From Woeseiaceae bacterium (GTDB lineage: Bacteria; Pseudomonadota; Gammaproteobacteria; Steroidobacterales; Woeseiaceae), in the NCBI GenBank assembly GCA_021773115.1, contig JAJFKS010000017.1, positions 62,001 through 126,000 of the forward strand: a stretch of 64,000 bases of DNA. Direction: 5' to 3'. Below the pieces are notes generated by a model. That model made no database searches. It saw nothing but the letters and a program-made list of their open reading frames with translations, and was not told the origin of the DNA. A program made the position numbers and the translations under genes. Shown piece by piece: positions 33,773-44,164 of the stretch; the stretch's first letter is position 1; the number at the start of each line of letters is the position of its first letter.

Positions 33773-36700
33773 AATGCTGTCTCCGTTGCCTGACGTTTTA
33801 GCTCACCGCGGGAAACGTATCCGCGAATCACAACGTAAAACACCGGCGTCAGGAACAGGCCTGCTATGGTGATCCCGAGCATGCCGCTGAATACGGCGGT
33901 ACCGAGGACACGGCGCATTTCGGCGCCGGCGCCGCTGCCGATCATCAGCGGTACCATACTCAGAATGAAGGCAAATGAAGTCATCAGGATAGGTCGCAGG
34001 CGCAATCTTGAGGCTTCAACCGCGGCGGTATACCGATCCTGACCGATGACTTCCTTCTGCCTCGCAAATTCGACGATCAGGATCGCGTTCTTCGCGGCCA
34101 GCCCTATCAGTACGATTAGGCCAATCTGTGTCAGGATATTGTTGTCCATGCCGCCAACCCACACGCCTAGCAATGCGAACAGGATGCACAACGGCACGAT
34201 CAGGACAATGACCAGCGGCAACGACCAGCTTTCATACTGCGCTGTCAGGAGCAGGAACACGAACAAAACGCTGAGAGGAAAGACTAACAAACCGGCGCCA
34301 CCGGATTGCTTTTGCTGATACGCAATCTCGGTCCATTCAGTGCCGAATCCTTCCGGCAGTATCTGCGCTGCCAGTTGTTCCATCTTCGCGATCGCTTCGC
34401 CGCTGCTGACGCCGGGCGCTGCGCTACCCTGTATTTCGGCGGCCGGATACAGGTTGTGACGTACCAGGCGGTCGGCCCCGGAGGTTCGCGTCAGTTCGAC
34501 GACGGAGCCCAAAGGCACCATCGCACCGCTCGTGCTGCGTGCGCGCAGTTTCAGAATGTCATTCGGCTCCAGCCGATAGTGAGCGTCTGCCTGTGCGGTT
34601 ACGCGGTAGGTGCGTCCAAACAGGTTAAAGTCATTCACGTACGCTGAACCGAGCTGTATTTGCAGTGTCTCGAAGATATTTTCGACCGGAACGTCGAGCA
34701 TTTCGGCACGCGTACGATCGATATCCAGGTAGTACCGTGGCGTGGACAAACCGAAGGTACTGAAGACCTGTTGCAGCCCAGGCGTCTGGTTGGCTGCCGC
34801 GATCAGGTCGCGGGTTGCAGCTTCCAGAGTTTCCAGGCCCCGTCCGCTACGGTCCTGAACCAGCATCTTGAAGCCGCCACCTCGACCCAGCCCGCGTACC
34901 GGCGGTGGCGCGATGACAAAGAATTGTGCTTCGCGAATCTGCCCCAATACGCCCCACAGGTTCTGAACGAGGGCGGTAGACGTCTCACCACTGTCGCGCT
35001 CACTGAACGGGCGCATTGGTACAAAAATGACCGCCGCATTCGTTGCGCTTGAAAACGTTGCACCGGAAAATCCAACAATACCAACAGCGTGTCCGGCACC
35101 TGGCGTTTGTAAGATGATCTTGGTTGCATCCTGTACGACTGCGTCTGTGCGTTGTAATGAAGCGCCTTTCGGCAGTTCAACGGCGACAATGACGTAGCCC
35201 TGATCCTGTTCCGGAATAAAACCCGCGGGAATACGCATCAACATGAATGCCGTAAGCGCTAGCAACACGACGAAACCGGCGAGCGAAAATGCCGGACGGC
35301 GCACAACCCGGGCGACGCTTCGTACGTAACGATCCCGAAGGCCATCAAAACACCAGTTAAATCCGCGAAAGATCGGACCGAGTGCGGTGTTCCAGAGACG
35401 ACCGAAGCGCGTGGGCGCAGCGTCTTTGGACCTCAATAGCACGCCGCTAAGGGCCGGGCTCAGGGTCAATGAATTAAATGCGGAGATAAGTGTAGCAACC
35501 GCAATGGTCAGCGCGAACTGCCGAAAGAACTGCCCGGAAATGCCGCCAAGAAAAGCCGTCGGGATAAAGACCGCACTCAATACCAGCGCGATCGATATCA
35601 ATGCCCCACCCACTTCATCCATCGTGATACGAGCGGCTTCCTTTGGAGACATGCCGCGCTCGAGATTTCTTTCGACGTTTTCGACTACAACAATCGCATC
35701 ATCGACGACGATGCCGATCGCGAGTACCAGGCCGAACAGGGAAAGGTTATTCAGGGAAAATCCCGCCACCTCCATAACCGCAAAGGTACCAATTAACGAT
35801 ACCGGGATTGCAATGATTGGAATCAACGCCGCGCGCCAGCTTTGCAAGAACAGGACGATGACGAGGGTAACCAGGATGGCGGCCTCAAAGATCGTTGTGT
35901 AAACTGCGCTAACGGATTCCTCAATGAACTCCGTGGGGTTGTAGACAATGCGGTACTCTAGGCCGGGCGGAAAGTCATCGGATAGCGCCGCCATTGTTTC
36001 CTTCAGCGCGTCTGCAGTTTCAAGCGCGTTACTTCCGGGGCGCTGGAATACACCAATGGCAACAGCGGGTTTACCATCCAGGTAGCTACTCCTGCCGTAG
36101 TCTCGTGCGCCGAGTTCAACACGCGCGATATCGCCAACTCGAGTCAGGCGGCCATCGTCGCCAGTCTTGACGATGACGTCTCGAAACTGGTCCGGGTCTT
36201 CAAAGCGTCCTTGCGAATTGACGGTAAACTGAAAGGCATTCGTAAACGGCATGGGTGGCTGACCGAGGGCGCCGCTCGCAACCTGCACGTTTTGCCCCTG
36301 CAGTGCGCGGACCACATCGCCCGCTGTGAGGTCCAACGATGCGAGACGTTCCGGATCCAGCCATACGCGCATGGAATACTCACGTGCACCGAATACTGTT
36401 ATGTCGCCAACGCCTTCGACGCGTGCCAGCACATCCCGTACTCGCAGCAGTGCGTAATTACTGATGTAAAGGTTGTCGTAGGTGTTATCCGGCGACAACA
36501 GATGAATCACCATCATCATGTCCGGTGAACTTTTCCGGGTGACGACGCCCAGTCGCCGGACTTCTTCCGGCAGGCGCGGTTCGGCAGTTGCAACGCGGTT
36601 TTGCACAAGCACTTGAGCAATATCCAGATCGGTACCCAACTCAAATGTAATGCTTAAAGACATGCTGCCATCCGCAGTCGACTGCGAGGTCATGTACAGC

Positions 36701-36930
36701 ATGTTTTCGACGCCGTTGATTTCTTGCTCGAGCGGCGTTGCGACGGAATCGGTTATGACTTCCGGCGTTGCACCTGGATACACCGTACTGACAACAATTG
36801 TCGGCGGTGCGATCTCAGGGTATTGCGTGACTGGCAGATTCACGTATGCCAGCAACCCGACCAGTACGATCAGAATCGATAGTACGGATGCAAAGCGCGG
36901 GCGATCAATGAAAAAACGACCAAATTTCAT
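33769..36930 (-). CDS. RND multidrug efflux permease (HAE-1, AcrB-type)
   Basis: A 1053-residue inner-membrane pump with 12 helices and two large periplasmic loops. Start MKFGRFFIDRPRFASVLSIL is typical of the AcrB/MexB type. The proton-relay aspartates lie in helix 4 (GIVVDDAIVVVENVERN) and the Lys in helix 10 (GLAAKNAILIVEFAR). Porter features include PVTQYPEIAPPTIVVSTVYP and the PAGFIPEQDQGY loop. The HAE-1 family exports drugs, dyes and bile-type amphiphiles using proton motive force. It lies 2 bp from the adaptor gene and overlaps the outer-membrane gene by 4 bp. Confidence 0.95.
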   Translation of the reverse strand: MKFGRFFIDRPRFASVLSILIVLVGLLAYVNLPVTQYPEIAPPTIVVSTVYPGATPEVITDSVATPLEQEINGVENMLYMTSQSTADGSMSLSITFELGTDLDIAQVLVQNRVATAEPRLPEEVRRLGVVTRKSSPDMMMVIHLLSPDNTYDNLYISNYALLRVRDVLARVEGVGDITVFGAREYSMRVWLDPERLASLDLTAGDVVRALQGQNVQVASGALGQPPMPFTNAFQFTVNSQGRFEDPDQFRDVIVKTGDDGRLTRVGDIARVELGARDYGRSSYLDGKPAVAIGVFQRPGSNALETADALKETMAALSDDFPPGLEYRIVYNPTEFIEESVSAVYTTIFEAAILVTLVIVLFLQSWRAALIPIIAIPVSLIGTFAVMEVAGFSLNNLSLFGLVLAIGIVVDDAIVVVENVERNLERGMSPKEAARITMDEVGGALISIALVLSAVFIPTAFLGGISGQFFRQFALTIAVATLISAFNSLTLSPALSGVLLRSKDAAPTRFGRLWNTALGPIFRGFNWCFDGLRDRYVRSVARVVRRPAFSLAGFVVLLALTAFMLMRIPAGFIPEQDQGYVIVAVELPKGASLQRTDAVVQDATKIILQTPGAGHAVGIVGFSGATFSSATNAAVIFVPMRPFSERDSGETSTALVQNLWGVLGQIREAQFFVIAPPPVRGLGRGGGFKMLVQDRSGRGLETLEAATRDLIAAANQTPGLQQVFSTFGLSTPRYYLDIDRTRAEMLDVPVENIFETLQIQLGSAYVNDFNLFGRTYRVTAQADAHYRLEPNDILKLRARSTSGAMVPLGSVVELTRTSGADRLVRHNLYPAAEIQGSAAPGVSSGEAIAKMEQLAAQILPEGFGTEWTEIAYQQKQSGGAGLLVFPLSVLFVFLLLTAQYESWSLPLVIVLIVPLCILFALLGVWVGGMDNNILTQIGLIVLIGLAAKNAILIVEFARQKEVIGQDRYTAAVEASRLRLRPILMTSFAFILSMVPLMIGSGAGAEMRRVLGTAVFSGMLGITIAGLFLTPVFYVVIRGYVSRGELKRQATETAL

Positions 36931-36932
36931 TA

Positions 36933-38099
36933 CTAGTCCCCGGTCGTTTGTGGTGATTCATGTGCTTTCAGCTTCACCATTTCAGGTGTCACCGGCGCCC
37001 CGGCGCGCACACGCTGGATCCCGTTGATGACAACTCGGTCATCACTCGACAGACCGTTGCGCACGATGCGGAGTTCGGCCTCGAGCCGGCCCGTTTCGAC
37101 CACGCGCCGTCGTGCGATATTGTCGTCGTCAATGAGGTAGACAAATTGCTGCGCCTGGTCGACGCCAATCGCTTCATCCGGGATGAGGAGCGCTCCGTAG
37201 GGTCCTTCACCGATCAACTGAATTTCGGCAAACATGCCAGGTACCAGCAGCAAATCGGGGTTCGGAAATACGGCTCGGCCCTGGACGGTACCGGTCGCTT
37301 CGTCGACTCGATTGTCGACAAAGTCCATGAAGCCCTCATGTGCGTAAGCCGTTTCGTCGGCGACCCGGAGTCGCACCGGGTTTGCAGCACCGTGCGAGCT
37401 CGGACGGCTACCGGCCTGATTGAGGCGCTGGTAGTGCAAATAAATTTGTTCGTCGCCAGTGAAGAAAAAGTGGATTGGGTCGAGCGAGACGATCGTGGTC
37501 AACAACGTCGCACCCGCACTCCCACCGTTAACCAAATTTCCGTCAGTGACGAGAGCTCGACTGATACGACCGCTTATCGGCGCTCTGACTTCGGTGAACT
37601 CGACGTTAAGTCGTGCGGACTCGACTTCTGCCTGAGCTGCTTCCAGCGCGGCAACAGCGCCAGCATGATCCTGGGTTCTGCTGTCCAGTTCTTCTTCCGA
37701 AATCGCACGCGAGGCATGCAATCGCTTAGCCCGTTCCAGGTCATTGCTCGCCAATTGCAGGCGTACTCTTGCGCGTGTCAGCTCTGCCTCGACCTGGTTC
37801 AATGTTGCGACGTAAGGTCGTGGATCGATTACGAACAACAAGTCTCCCTTGGTGACCATCGAACCTTCATTAAAGTTAACCGACTGCAGGTAGCCGTTGA
37901 CTCGCGCCCGAATTTCGACCGATTCAACTGCCGCCAGTCGTCCGGTAAACTCGTCCCAGTCTGTGATCTGTGCCGCCAATGGATTAGCAACACTTACTTG
38001 CGGAGGCGGCGGTGCTTGCGGAGCCTCGCCAGGTGCACAGGCAGCCAGTGCGATTGCGATCAATAAGAACGGCGATGCCGACTTCGAGGAAAATTTCAT
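36933..38099 (-). CDS. RND efflux periplasmic adaptor (AcrA/MexA-type)
   Basis: A 388-residue membrane-fusion protein. A lipobox near residue 20 (IALAACAPGE) anchors it to the inner membrane. The lipoyl half-motifs (VEIRARVNGYLQSVNFNEGS and VRAPISGRISRALVTDGNLV) bracket a helical hairpin (residues ~100-150). The beta-barrel and membrane-proximal parts follow. It joins the RND pump to the outer-membrane duct. First gene of the pump operon, 2 bp before the permease. No regulator of this operon is adjacent; 249 bp separate it from the AhpD-like gene. Confidence 0.94.
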   Translation of the reverse strand: MKFSSKSASPFLLIAIALAACAPGEAPQAPPPPQVSVANPLAAQITDWDEFTGRLAAVESVEIRARVNGYLQSVNFNEGSMVTKGDLLFVIDPRPYVATLNQVEAELTRARVRLQLASNDLERAKRLHASRAISEEELDSRTQDHAGAVAALEAAQAEVESARLNVEFTEVRAPISGRISRALVTDGNLVNGGSAGATLLTTIVSLDPIHFFFTGDEQIYLHYQRLNQAGSRPSSHGAANPVRLRVADETAYAHEGFMDFVDNRVDEATGTVQGRAVFPNPDLLLVPGMFAEIQLIGEGPYGALLIPDEAIGVDQAQQFVYLIDDDNIARRRVVETGRLEAELRIVRNGLSSDDRVVINGIQRVRAGAPVTPEMVKLKAHESPQTTGD

Positions 38100-38302
38100 T
38101 GGGTGCTTACGCTCCGGCTATTTCGGTACAAGTGGCTATTCATCGCGACCAGAAGCAGCGTGATTAACGTCGATGCAGGAAGTTTATAGCAGAATGGCGG
38201 GAATTCGGTGGGGACCTTCGGATTAACGTGCGTGTATGCCGCTGCGATCAGACAGGAGATCACTCTCTCCGTCCTTGTTATTCTGAAGTCCCCGATAAAG
38301 TG

Positions 38303-38335
38303 GTGGCAGCCCGCAGGGGGACGGCAGGCTGCCAC
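38303..38335 (-). terminator. hairpin downstream of AhpD-like gene
   Basis: A 9-bp stem (GTGGCAGCC / GGCTGCCAC) with a 15-base loop, 14 bases after the AhpD-like stop. No U-tract follows on either strand, so it may be a weak terminator or 3' stabiliser. Confidence 0.4.
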
Positions 38336-38348
38336 AAATTGAAGCGCG

Positions 38349-38903
38349 TTATGCTGCTTTCTGCCACCCAAATTTCTGAAAAGGCTTGTCCACCGGCGTA
38401 TTGGCGAGGTGGTTGGTGTAATTCGACATCACTTTCTGAGAAACGCCGAGAATGACCTCCAGGATCTGACGTTTGGTGAAACCGGCATCGAGAAAGGCTT
38501 GTACGGCCTCGTCATCAACGTTGCCGCGATTGCGTACCACATTCAACGTGAATGTGCGCAGGGCTTCCAGTCGGGCGTTCGGCAACGCTGTTTCATTGCG
38601 CAGTGCATCCGAAATGTCGTCACTCACCTGCATGCTCTTTGAAATGGCGGTATGGGCGGGAACGCAGTAATGGCAGGCATGCTCGACGTTGACTGTCTGC
38701 CAGACCACGGTGATCTCATCGGCGTCAAAACTGGAATTCATGAACAGATCGCCAGCTTTTTGATAAGCCTCGAGCAGTCCGGGGGCTTCGGCCATGACGG
38801 CGTAGAGGCCCGGAATCATGCCGTTGGTTTTTTTCGCTTCGGCCAGCATCGATTTGGCGGCCTCAGGCGCGGTGTCTTCGTTGTGCAAGGTAAATTCAGT
38901 CAT
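38349..38903 (-). CDS. carboxymuconolactone decarboxylase/AhpD-like alkylhydroperoxidase
   Basis: A 184-residue protein with the AhpD active site: E74-x2-C77-x2-C80-x3-H84 (VEHACHYCVPAHT). The rest is all-helical, with TVVWQTVNVEHAC and LDAGFTKRQILEVILGVSQK typical of the CMD family. Proteins with this motif act as thiol-dependent peroxidases or disulfide reductases. It is divergent from a TetR gene across two palindromic operators, the normal arrangement for a target of that regulator. Its inducer is unknown, probably an electrophile or peroxide. Confidence 0.88.
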   Translation of the reverse strand: MTEFTLHNEDTAPEAAKSMLAEAKKTNGMIPGLYAVMAEAPGLLEAYQKAGDLFMNSSFDADEITVVWQTVNVEHACHYCVPAHTAISKSMQVSDDISDALRNETALPNARLEALRTFTLNVVRNRGNVDDEAVQAFLDAGFTKRQILEVILGVSQKVMSNYTNHLANTPVDKPFQKFGWQKAA

Positions 38904-38936
38904 GGTGGTCTCCGATTGAGATTTTGGTTGGTTTAT

Positions 38937-38975
38937 ACCGATCGGTTTAGACTAACGTGATCTACACTGATCAGT
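38937..38975. promoter_or_regulatory. pair of TetR-type palindromic operators
   Basis: ACCGATCGGT (38937-38946) and ACTGATCAGT (38966-38975) are perfect 10-bp palindromes 29 bases apart centre to centre, in the divergent region between the AhpD-like gene and the tetR gene. Similar GACYGRTCRGTC sites are known for TetR regulators of electrophile stress genes. The regulator at 39171 is the natural candidate. Confidence 0.6.
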
Positions 38976-39170
38976 CAACACGTTTCTCAAATTATTGTAG
39001 CGGACGAATCCGCTATAATGCTCAGAATTACCAAAATTGTCAGCAGATTGCGCAACATAGGCATTCAGTGGCTTGTGGCGGGCACCTAGAGTTTAGAGCG
39101 TATAGTTTGTATCGAGTGGAATAAACATGGTATAAAAACCTAAGTCAGGAATGCAGACAGAGAGAGCACG

Positions 39171-39749
39171 ATGCCCTGGGAAAAATCATTTGATGAAGAC
39201 ATCGCGGTCGAAAAGGCCATGCAGGTGTTTTGGAAGAAAGGCTTCGAATCCTCGTCAATTACTGACCTGATCGAAGGCACGGGAGTCAACCGCGGCAGTC
39301 TTTACAACGCCTTTGGCGGCAAACAGTCACTTTTCGTCAAGGCGCTCCTCAAGTACGACGTTGATCGTGAGGCGATGCTGGCCAGACTGGAAGCTTTGGA
39401 TGATCCAAAAAAGGCGATTTCGACATTCTTTGATTCAATCGTTGCCAAAACGAAGTCAGACCAGCATCACAAGGGCTGTTTCCTGTTCAATACCGCGCTG
39501 GAAGTTTCGACCCATGACGAAGAGGTAAAGGAAATCGTCACCAGGGGCGTCAAAGGGATCGAGGCGTTTTTCCGGCGCTGCATCGAAGTAGGACAGGCAC
39601 GAGGTGAAATCCGAAAGAGTCTGGATCCGAAGGGTTCAGCCAAGACTTTATTGGCATTGATCGTGGCAATCAGGGTTCTCGGCCGGGGCGTGTTCAGCGA
39701 AACCGCGCTGCAGGAAATTGCCGACGAGGCCAAACGTCTCATCGAATAG
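39171..39749 (+). CDS. TetR/AcrR family transcriptional regulator
   Basis: A 192-residue regulator. The N-terminal helix-turn-helix is clear (AMQVFWKKGFESSSITDLIE, GVNRGSLYNAFGGKQSLFVKAL). The C-terminal ligand-binding part (TSRN-type, RutR/AcuR-like) has the HKGCFLFNTALEVSTHDEEV segment containing a Cys that could sense electrophiles. It is probably the repressor of the divergent AhpD-like gene and of itself, through the two operators at 38937-38975. An insertion of about 260 bp of repeat sequence follows. Confidence 0.9.
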   Translation: MPWEKSFDEDIAVEKAMQVFWKKGFESSSITDLIEGTGVNRGSLYNAFGGKQSLFVKALLKYDVDREAMLARLEALDDPKKAISTFFDSIVAKTKSDQHHKGCFLFNTALEVSTHDEEVKEIVTRGVKGIEAFFRRCIEVGQARGEIRKSLDPKGSAKTLLALIVAIRVLGRGVFSETALQEIADEAKRLIE

Positions 39750-39800
39750 AAGCCAGCCGAGCGTAGAACAACAGGTTCTGATCGAATTCAGAAAAAGGGT

Positions 39801-39961
39801 TCGCCAACGGGCACCAGGAAAGCAGGGCTTTCATTCTTGGGGAGATACTGCCGCCCGTCAGCGAATTCGGTTGCATCTGACCATCGTTGACTATCTGGAT
39901 TGATGGCCGATCAAAATCATCTTGTTAGCTAGTAGTAGCCTCAACAATCAAAAAGGTTACA
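39801..39961 (+). repeat. dispersed repeat, copy A
   Basis: About 70 bases (39801-39870: tcgccaacgggc... ) are roughly 75% identical to 47084-47155; both copies are followed, about 80-100 bases later, by a conserved tail ending AAAAAGGTTACA. A short inverted repeat (CCATC 39881, GATGG 39902) takes the place of a longer one in copy B. No gene is seen in this stretch. Confidence 0.6.
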
Positions 39962-40013
39962 TTCTCGCCGTATTTTCTCTTGCGTCAGCTTCACTCTGGA
40001 TACGATGGCCTCG

Positions 40014-40562
40014 CTAAGAGCGGCCCGCTTCCCATCGATCAATAGGGTGCAGCGGCCCGACCGGACAGTAATGCTCTTTTGTCGGAACGCCCGTCACACG
40101 CGAGTACAAGTCGTGGAATGCGCGCATCTCGCAGCCGGGCGTGGCGATCAATGCAGAGATAATGAACGCCATACCCAAGTGCGAAAACACGTACAGCTCC
40201 CAGCCCCAAACGATGTGGGCTAGCAGAGTCGTTTCAACGGTCCCTTCGTTCATGTAGCCGATAACGCCAACCACCAGGAATGCGCTGGTGCTAAACAGTG
40301 CCGGCCATTTTTTCCATGCACGCGAGAAGCCGATATTGATGACGTAACTGACCAGGAACAGACCGATGAGAATACCGTTCCAGACCACCGATCTTATTTG
40401 GCCGTCGTCGGTGATGAGGTCTCCGGACACGTCGACCAAAGCAACGACGTAAGAGAGGCATAGCGCTCCAAATGCAAGACGCGCGCTGCGCCCAATCGGG
40501 CCGGGTCGTGGTAGCGATCCCGGTTCGTCAAGTTTTAGATCGGTCGTCGCCATAGTTGTCAA
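40014..40562 (-). CDS. mer-linked membrane protein, unknown family
   Basis: A 182-residue protein with four hydrophobic segments (around 27-47, 62-80, 88-107 and 120-142). The cytoplasmic or periplasmic C-terminus has a conserved-looking Cys/His/Pro stretch (PGCEMRAFHDLYSRVTG, EHYCPVGPLHPID) that could bind a metal. It lies 17 bp after merR on the same strand, so both are probably transcribed together, away from merTPA. It is not one of the known Mer transporters (MerT, C, F, E) and no other family is recognised. A mercury-related role is inferred from position only. Confidence 0.7.
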   Translation of the reverse strand: MTTMATTDLKLDEPGSLPRPGPIGRSARLAFGALCLSYVVALVDVSGDLITDDGQIRSVVWNGILIGLFLVSYVINIGFSRAWKKWPALFSTSAFLVVGVIGYMNEGTVETTLLAHIVWGWELYVFSHLGMAFIISALIATPGCEMRAFHDLYSRVTGVPTKEHYCPVGPLHPIDRWEAGRS

Positions 40563-40579
40563 TCCGATGGGTATAGATC

Positions 40580-41002
40580 CTACGACTGCAACGCGAGCTG
40601 ATCGTTCGGGTCCTGTAAGGCATCAATAATTGGGCACTCCGGAACTTCCTTGCCTGTGCACTGCGCCGCAATGCTTCGAAGCGTTTTTTCCAGGCGTTTT
40701 AGATCCTTGATCTTTTGCTTCACCATGTCAGCGTGTTCCATGGTTAGTGAACGCACCTCGCCGCAGGTGTAGCCGTGATTGTCGACGAGTCCGAGCAAGC
40801 CTTCAATTTCGGCCATGGAAAAGCCGAGTTGGCGGCAACGACGAATGAAGCGCAGGCGATTGAGATGCTCCTCGCGATACATACGAAAACCACCCGCACT
40901 TCGCGGCGGGTTGGGCATGATGCCGCTCTTTTCGTAGTACCGGATCGTCTCGATTTTGACGCCGGTGTTCTCAGACAGCGCGCCAATTGTGAACTCATCC
41001 AT
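40580..41002 (-). CDS. merR: MerR-type mercury-sensing regulator
   Basis: A 140-residue MerR protein, start taken at ATG 41002 (MDEFTIGALSENTGVKIETI); upstream ATGs at 41014 and 41095 would run into the promoter. The helix-turn-helix is FTIGALSENTGVKIETIRYY. The three mercury ligands C80, C115 and C123 have MerR spacing (YTCGEV; AAQCTGKEVPECP), with ECPII instead of SCPLI. MerR represses, then with Hg(II) activates, merTPA by untwisting the 19-bp-spacer promoter, present here at 41022. 17 bp upstream of a membrane gene. Confidence 0.93.
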   Translation of the reverse strand: MDEFTIGALSENTGVKIETIRYYEKSGIMPNPPRSAGGFRMYREEHLNRLRFIRRCRQLGFSMAEIEGLLGLVDNHGYTCGEVRSLTMEHADMVKQKIKDLKRLEKTLRSIAAQCTGKEVPECPIIDALQDPNDQLALQS

Positions 41003-41021
41003 CGATTGGACCATTGATTGC

Positions 41022-41052
41022 TTGACTCTGTAGTCACTACAGCCTTTATAGT
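41022..41052 (+). promoter_or_regulatory. mer operator-promoter
   Basis: TTGACT (41022-41027) and TATAGT (41047-41052) are separated by 19 bases, the overlong spacer typical of MerR-controlled promoters. The spacer contains the perfect dyad CTGTAGT-C-ACTACAG (41028-41042), the expected MerR binding site. Drives merT onward. Confidence 0.92.
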
Positions 41053-41085
41053 CCGCCCAAGCTGGATGAAATGCAAGGTCAGGAC

Positions 41086-41454
41086 ATGGACACAATGGAA
41101 AATCAGGGCGCCGGTCGCAAAGGACTGGTAGCGGCGGGCGGTCTTATTGGAGCGATCCTCGCCTCGTCGTGCTGTATTGCGCCACTGCTACTAATTACGC
41201 TGGGTGTCAGCGGCGCCTGGATGGGGAATCTGACAGCTCTCGCCCCATATCAGGGCTACTTCATCGCGGCGACCTTAGTGTTTCTTGGCGCAGGTTATTG
41301 GTACGTCTACTTCAAGGCTGCAAAAGATTGCAAGGACGACTCGTACTGTGTGTCACCGCAGTCGGATCGCGTCGTGAAGTTCGCGTTGTGGCTTGCAACG
41401 GCGTTGATCGTACTGGCCCTGAGTGTGAATTTTATTGTGCCGCTTTTTCTATAG
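41086..41454 (+). CDS. merT: mercuric transport protein MerT
   Basis: A 122-residue inner-membrane protein; ATG 41086 has AAGG 7 bases upstream. Three membrane helices. The Hg-binding vicinal pair C29-C30 lies in the first helix (ASSCCIAPLLL), and a second pair, C82 and C88, in the cytoplasmic loop (AAKDCKDDSYC). MerT takes Hg(II) from MerP and passes it inside to MerA. First gene after the MerR promoter, followed by merP after 10 bp. Confidence 0.93.
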   Translation: MDTMENQGAGRKGLVAAGGLIGAILASSCCIAPLLLITLGVSGAWMGNLTALAPYQGYFIAATLVFLGAGYWYVYFKAAKDCKDDSYCVSPQSDRVVKFALWLATALIVLALSVNFIVPLFL

Positions 41455-41464
41455 GAGATTTGTG

Positions 41465-43422
<1,958 letters not shown>

Positions 43423-43459
43423 TCGATGAACGTCAATTCAGCGAGCTAAGGAGCCTCTG

Positions 43460-44164
43460 ATGAAAGCATTCTTAAAACAATTTGCCGGCTTATTCGGTGC
43501 CGGCGTCGCGGCAGCCTGCTGCCTGGGCATCCCGGCGGTGCTCGCGGCGCTCGGTACCGTGGGTCTCGGCTTCATTGTCCATGACGCCTATCTCTTTCCC
43601 TTGTTCGTCAGTTTCGCGGGATTCAGTTTGTGGCTGCTGTATCGCTCTTCGAGACAGCATGGCCGGATGGCTCCTTTTTGGTTGTCGCTTGGCGGCGTGG
43701 CGTTTGGAGCAACCGGGCTGTGGTTGATGGTTACCGGTATATTCCCGCAGCCATGGTCGGTGTATGTCGGCTTGACCGTGTTGGTGGCCGGAAGCGTGTG
43801 GGACTATGTCAATGGTCGACGGGCCCCCGTTTGCGAGGCCCCGGCGAGCCAAATGAAAGCTTCAACACCCAAGCTGCAACGGCGCGCGATGACCGGTGCG
43901 GCGCTCAGTGTCGCCGCGGCGGGTGCCTTCTACGGCATGTATAAGTCGGTCGATGTGCTGGTTCCGCAGGCGGAAGCCGGTGAGGTTGCCTGCTGGGGCA
44001 TCAACGAGTGCAAAGGTACCACTGCTTGTACCACGGCATTCAATGCCTGCACGTCACAAAATGACTGCAAGGGCCAGGGATATATATACGTGCCGGAAAA
44101 ACAGTGCTATGCACGCGGCGGTGAACTGCTTGCGGATTCGGCTGGTGATCCTGCGCGACGCTAG
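43460..44164 (+). CDS. MerC-like transporter fused to a BufA2-type bufferin
   Basis: A 234-residue fusion. Residues ~1-125 are a MerC-like four-helix mercury transporter with vicinal C20-C21 in the first helix (AAACCLGIPAVLAALG) and VYVGLTVLVAGSVWDYVNGR at the end. Residues ~143-165 form a fifth helix (MTGAALSVAAAGAFYGMY) like the signal sequence of a bufferin. Residues ~173-222 match BufA2-type metallophore precursors: CWGINECKG, ACTTAFNACTSQNDCKGQG and C216, six cysteines at 178, 184, 190, 197, 203 and 216. The bufferin part should face the periplasm. The next genes encode the modifying enzyme BufB and partner BufC, so the Cys residues are probably modified. The gene is read in one frame, with no sign of assembly artefact. 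Confidence 0.82.
   Translation: MKAFLKQFAGLFGAGVAAACCLGIPAVLAALGTVGLGFIVHDAYLFPLFVSFAGFSLWLLYRSSRQHGRMAPFWLSLGGVAFGATGLWLMVTGIFPQPWSVYVGLTVLVAGSVWDYVNGRRAPVCEAPASQMKASTPKLQRRAMTGAALSVAAAGAFYGMYKSVDVLVPQAEAGEVACWGINECKGTTACTTAFNACTSQNDCKGQGYIYVPEKQCYARGGELLADSAGDPARR

Noticed and set aside
36960..38066. A 368-codon open frame on the plus strand
   Set aside because: It lies exactly opposite the AcrA-type adaptor gene, shows no domain pattern and has the low-complexity look of an antisense frame.
43896..44144. Extended N-terminus for BufB starting near 43896
   Set aside because: It would read the MerC-bufferin region in another frame and exceed the DUF692 family length; starts near 44121-44145 fit better.
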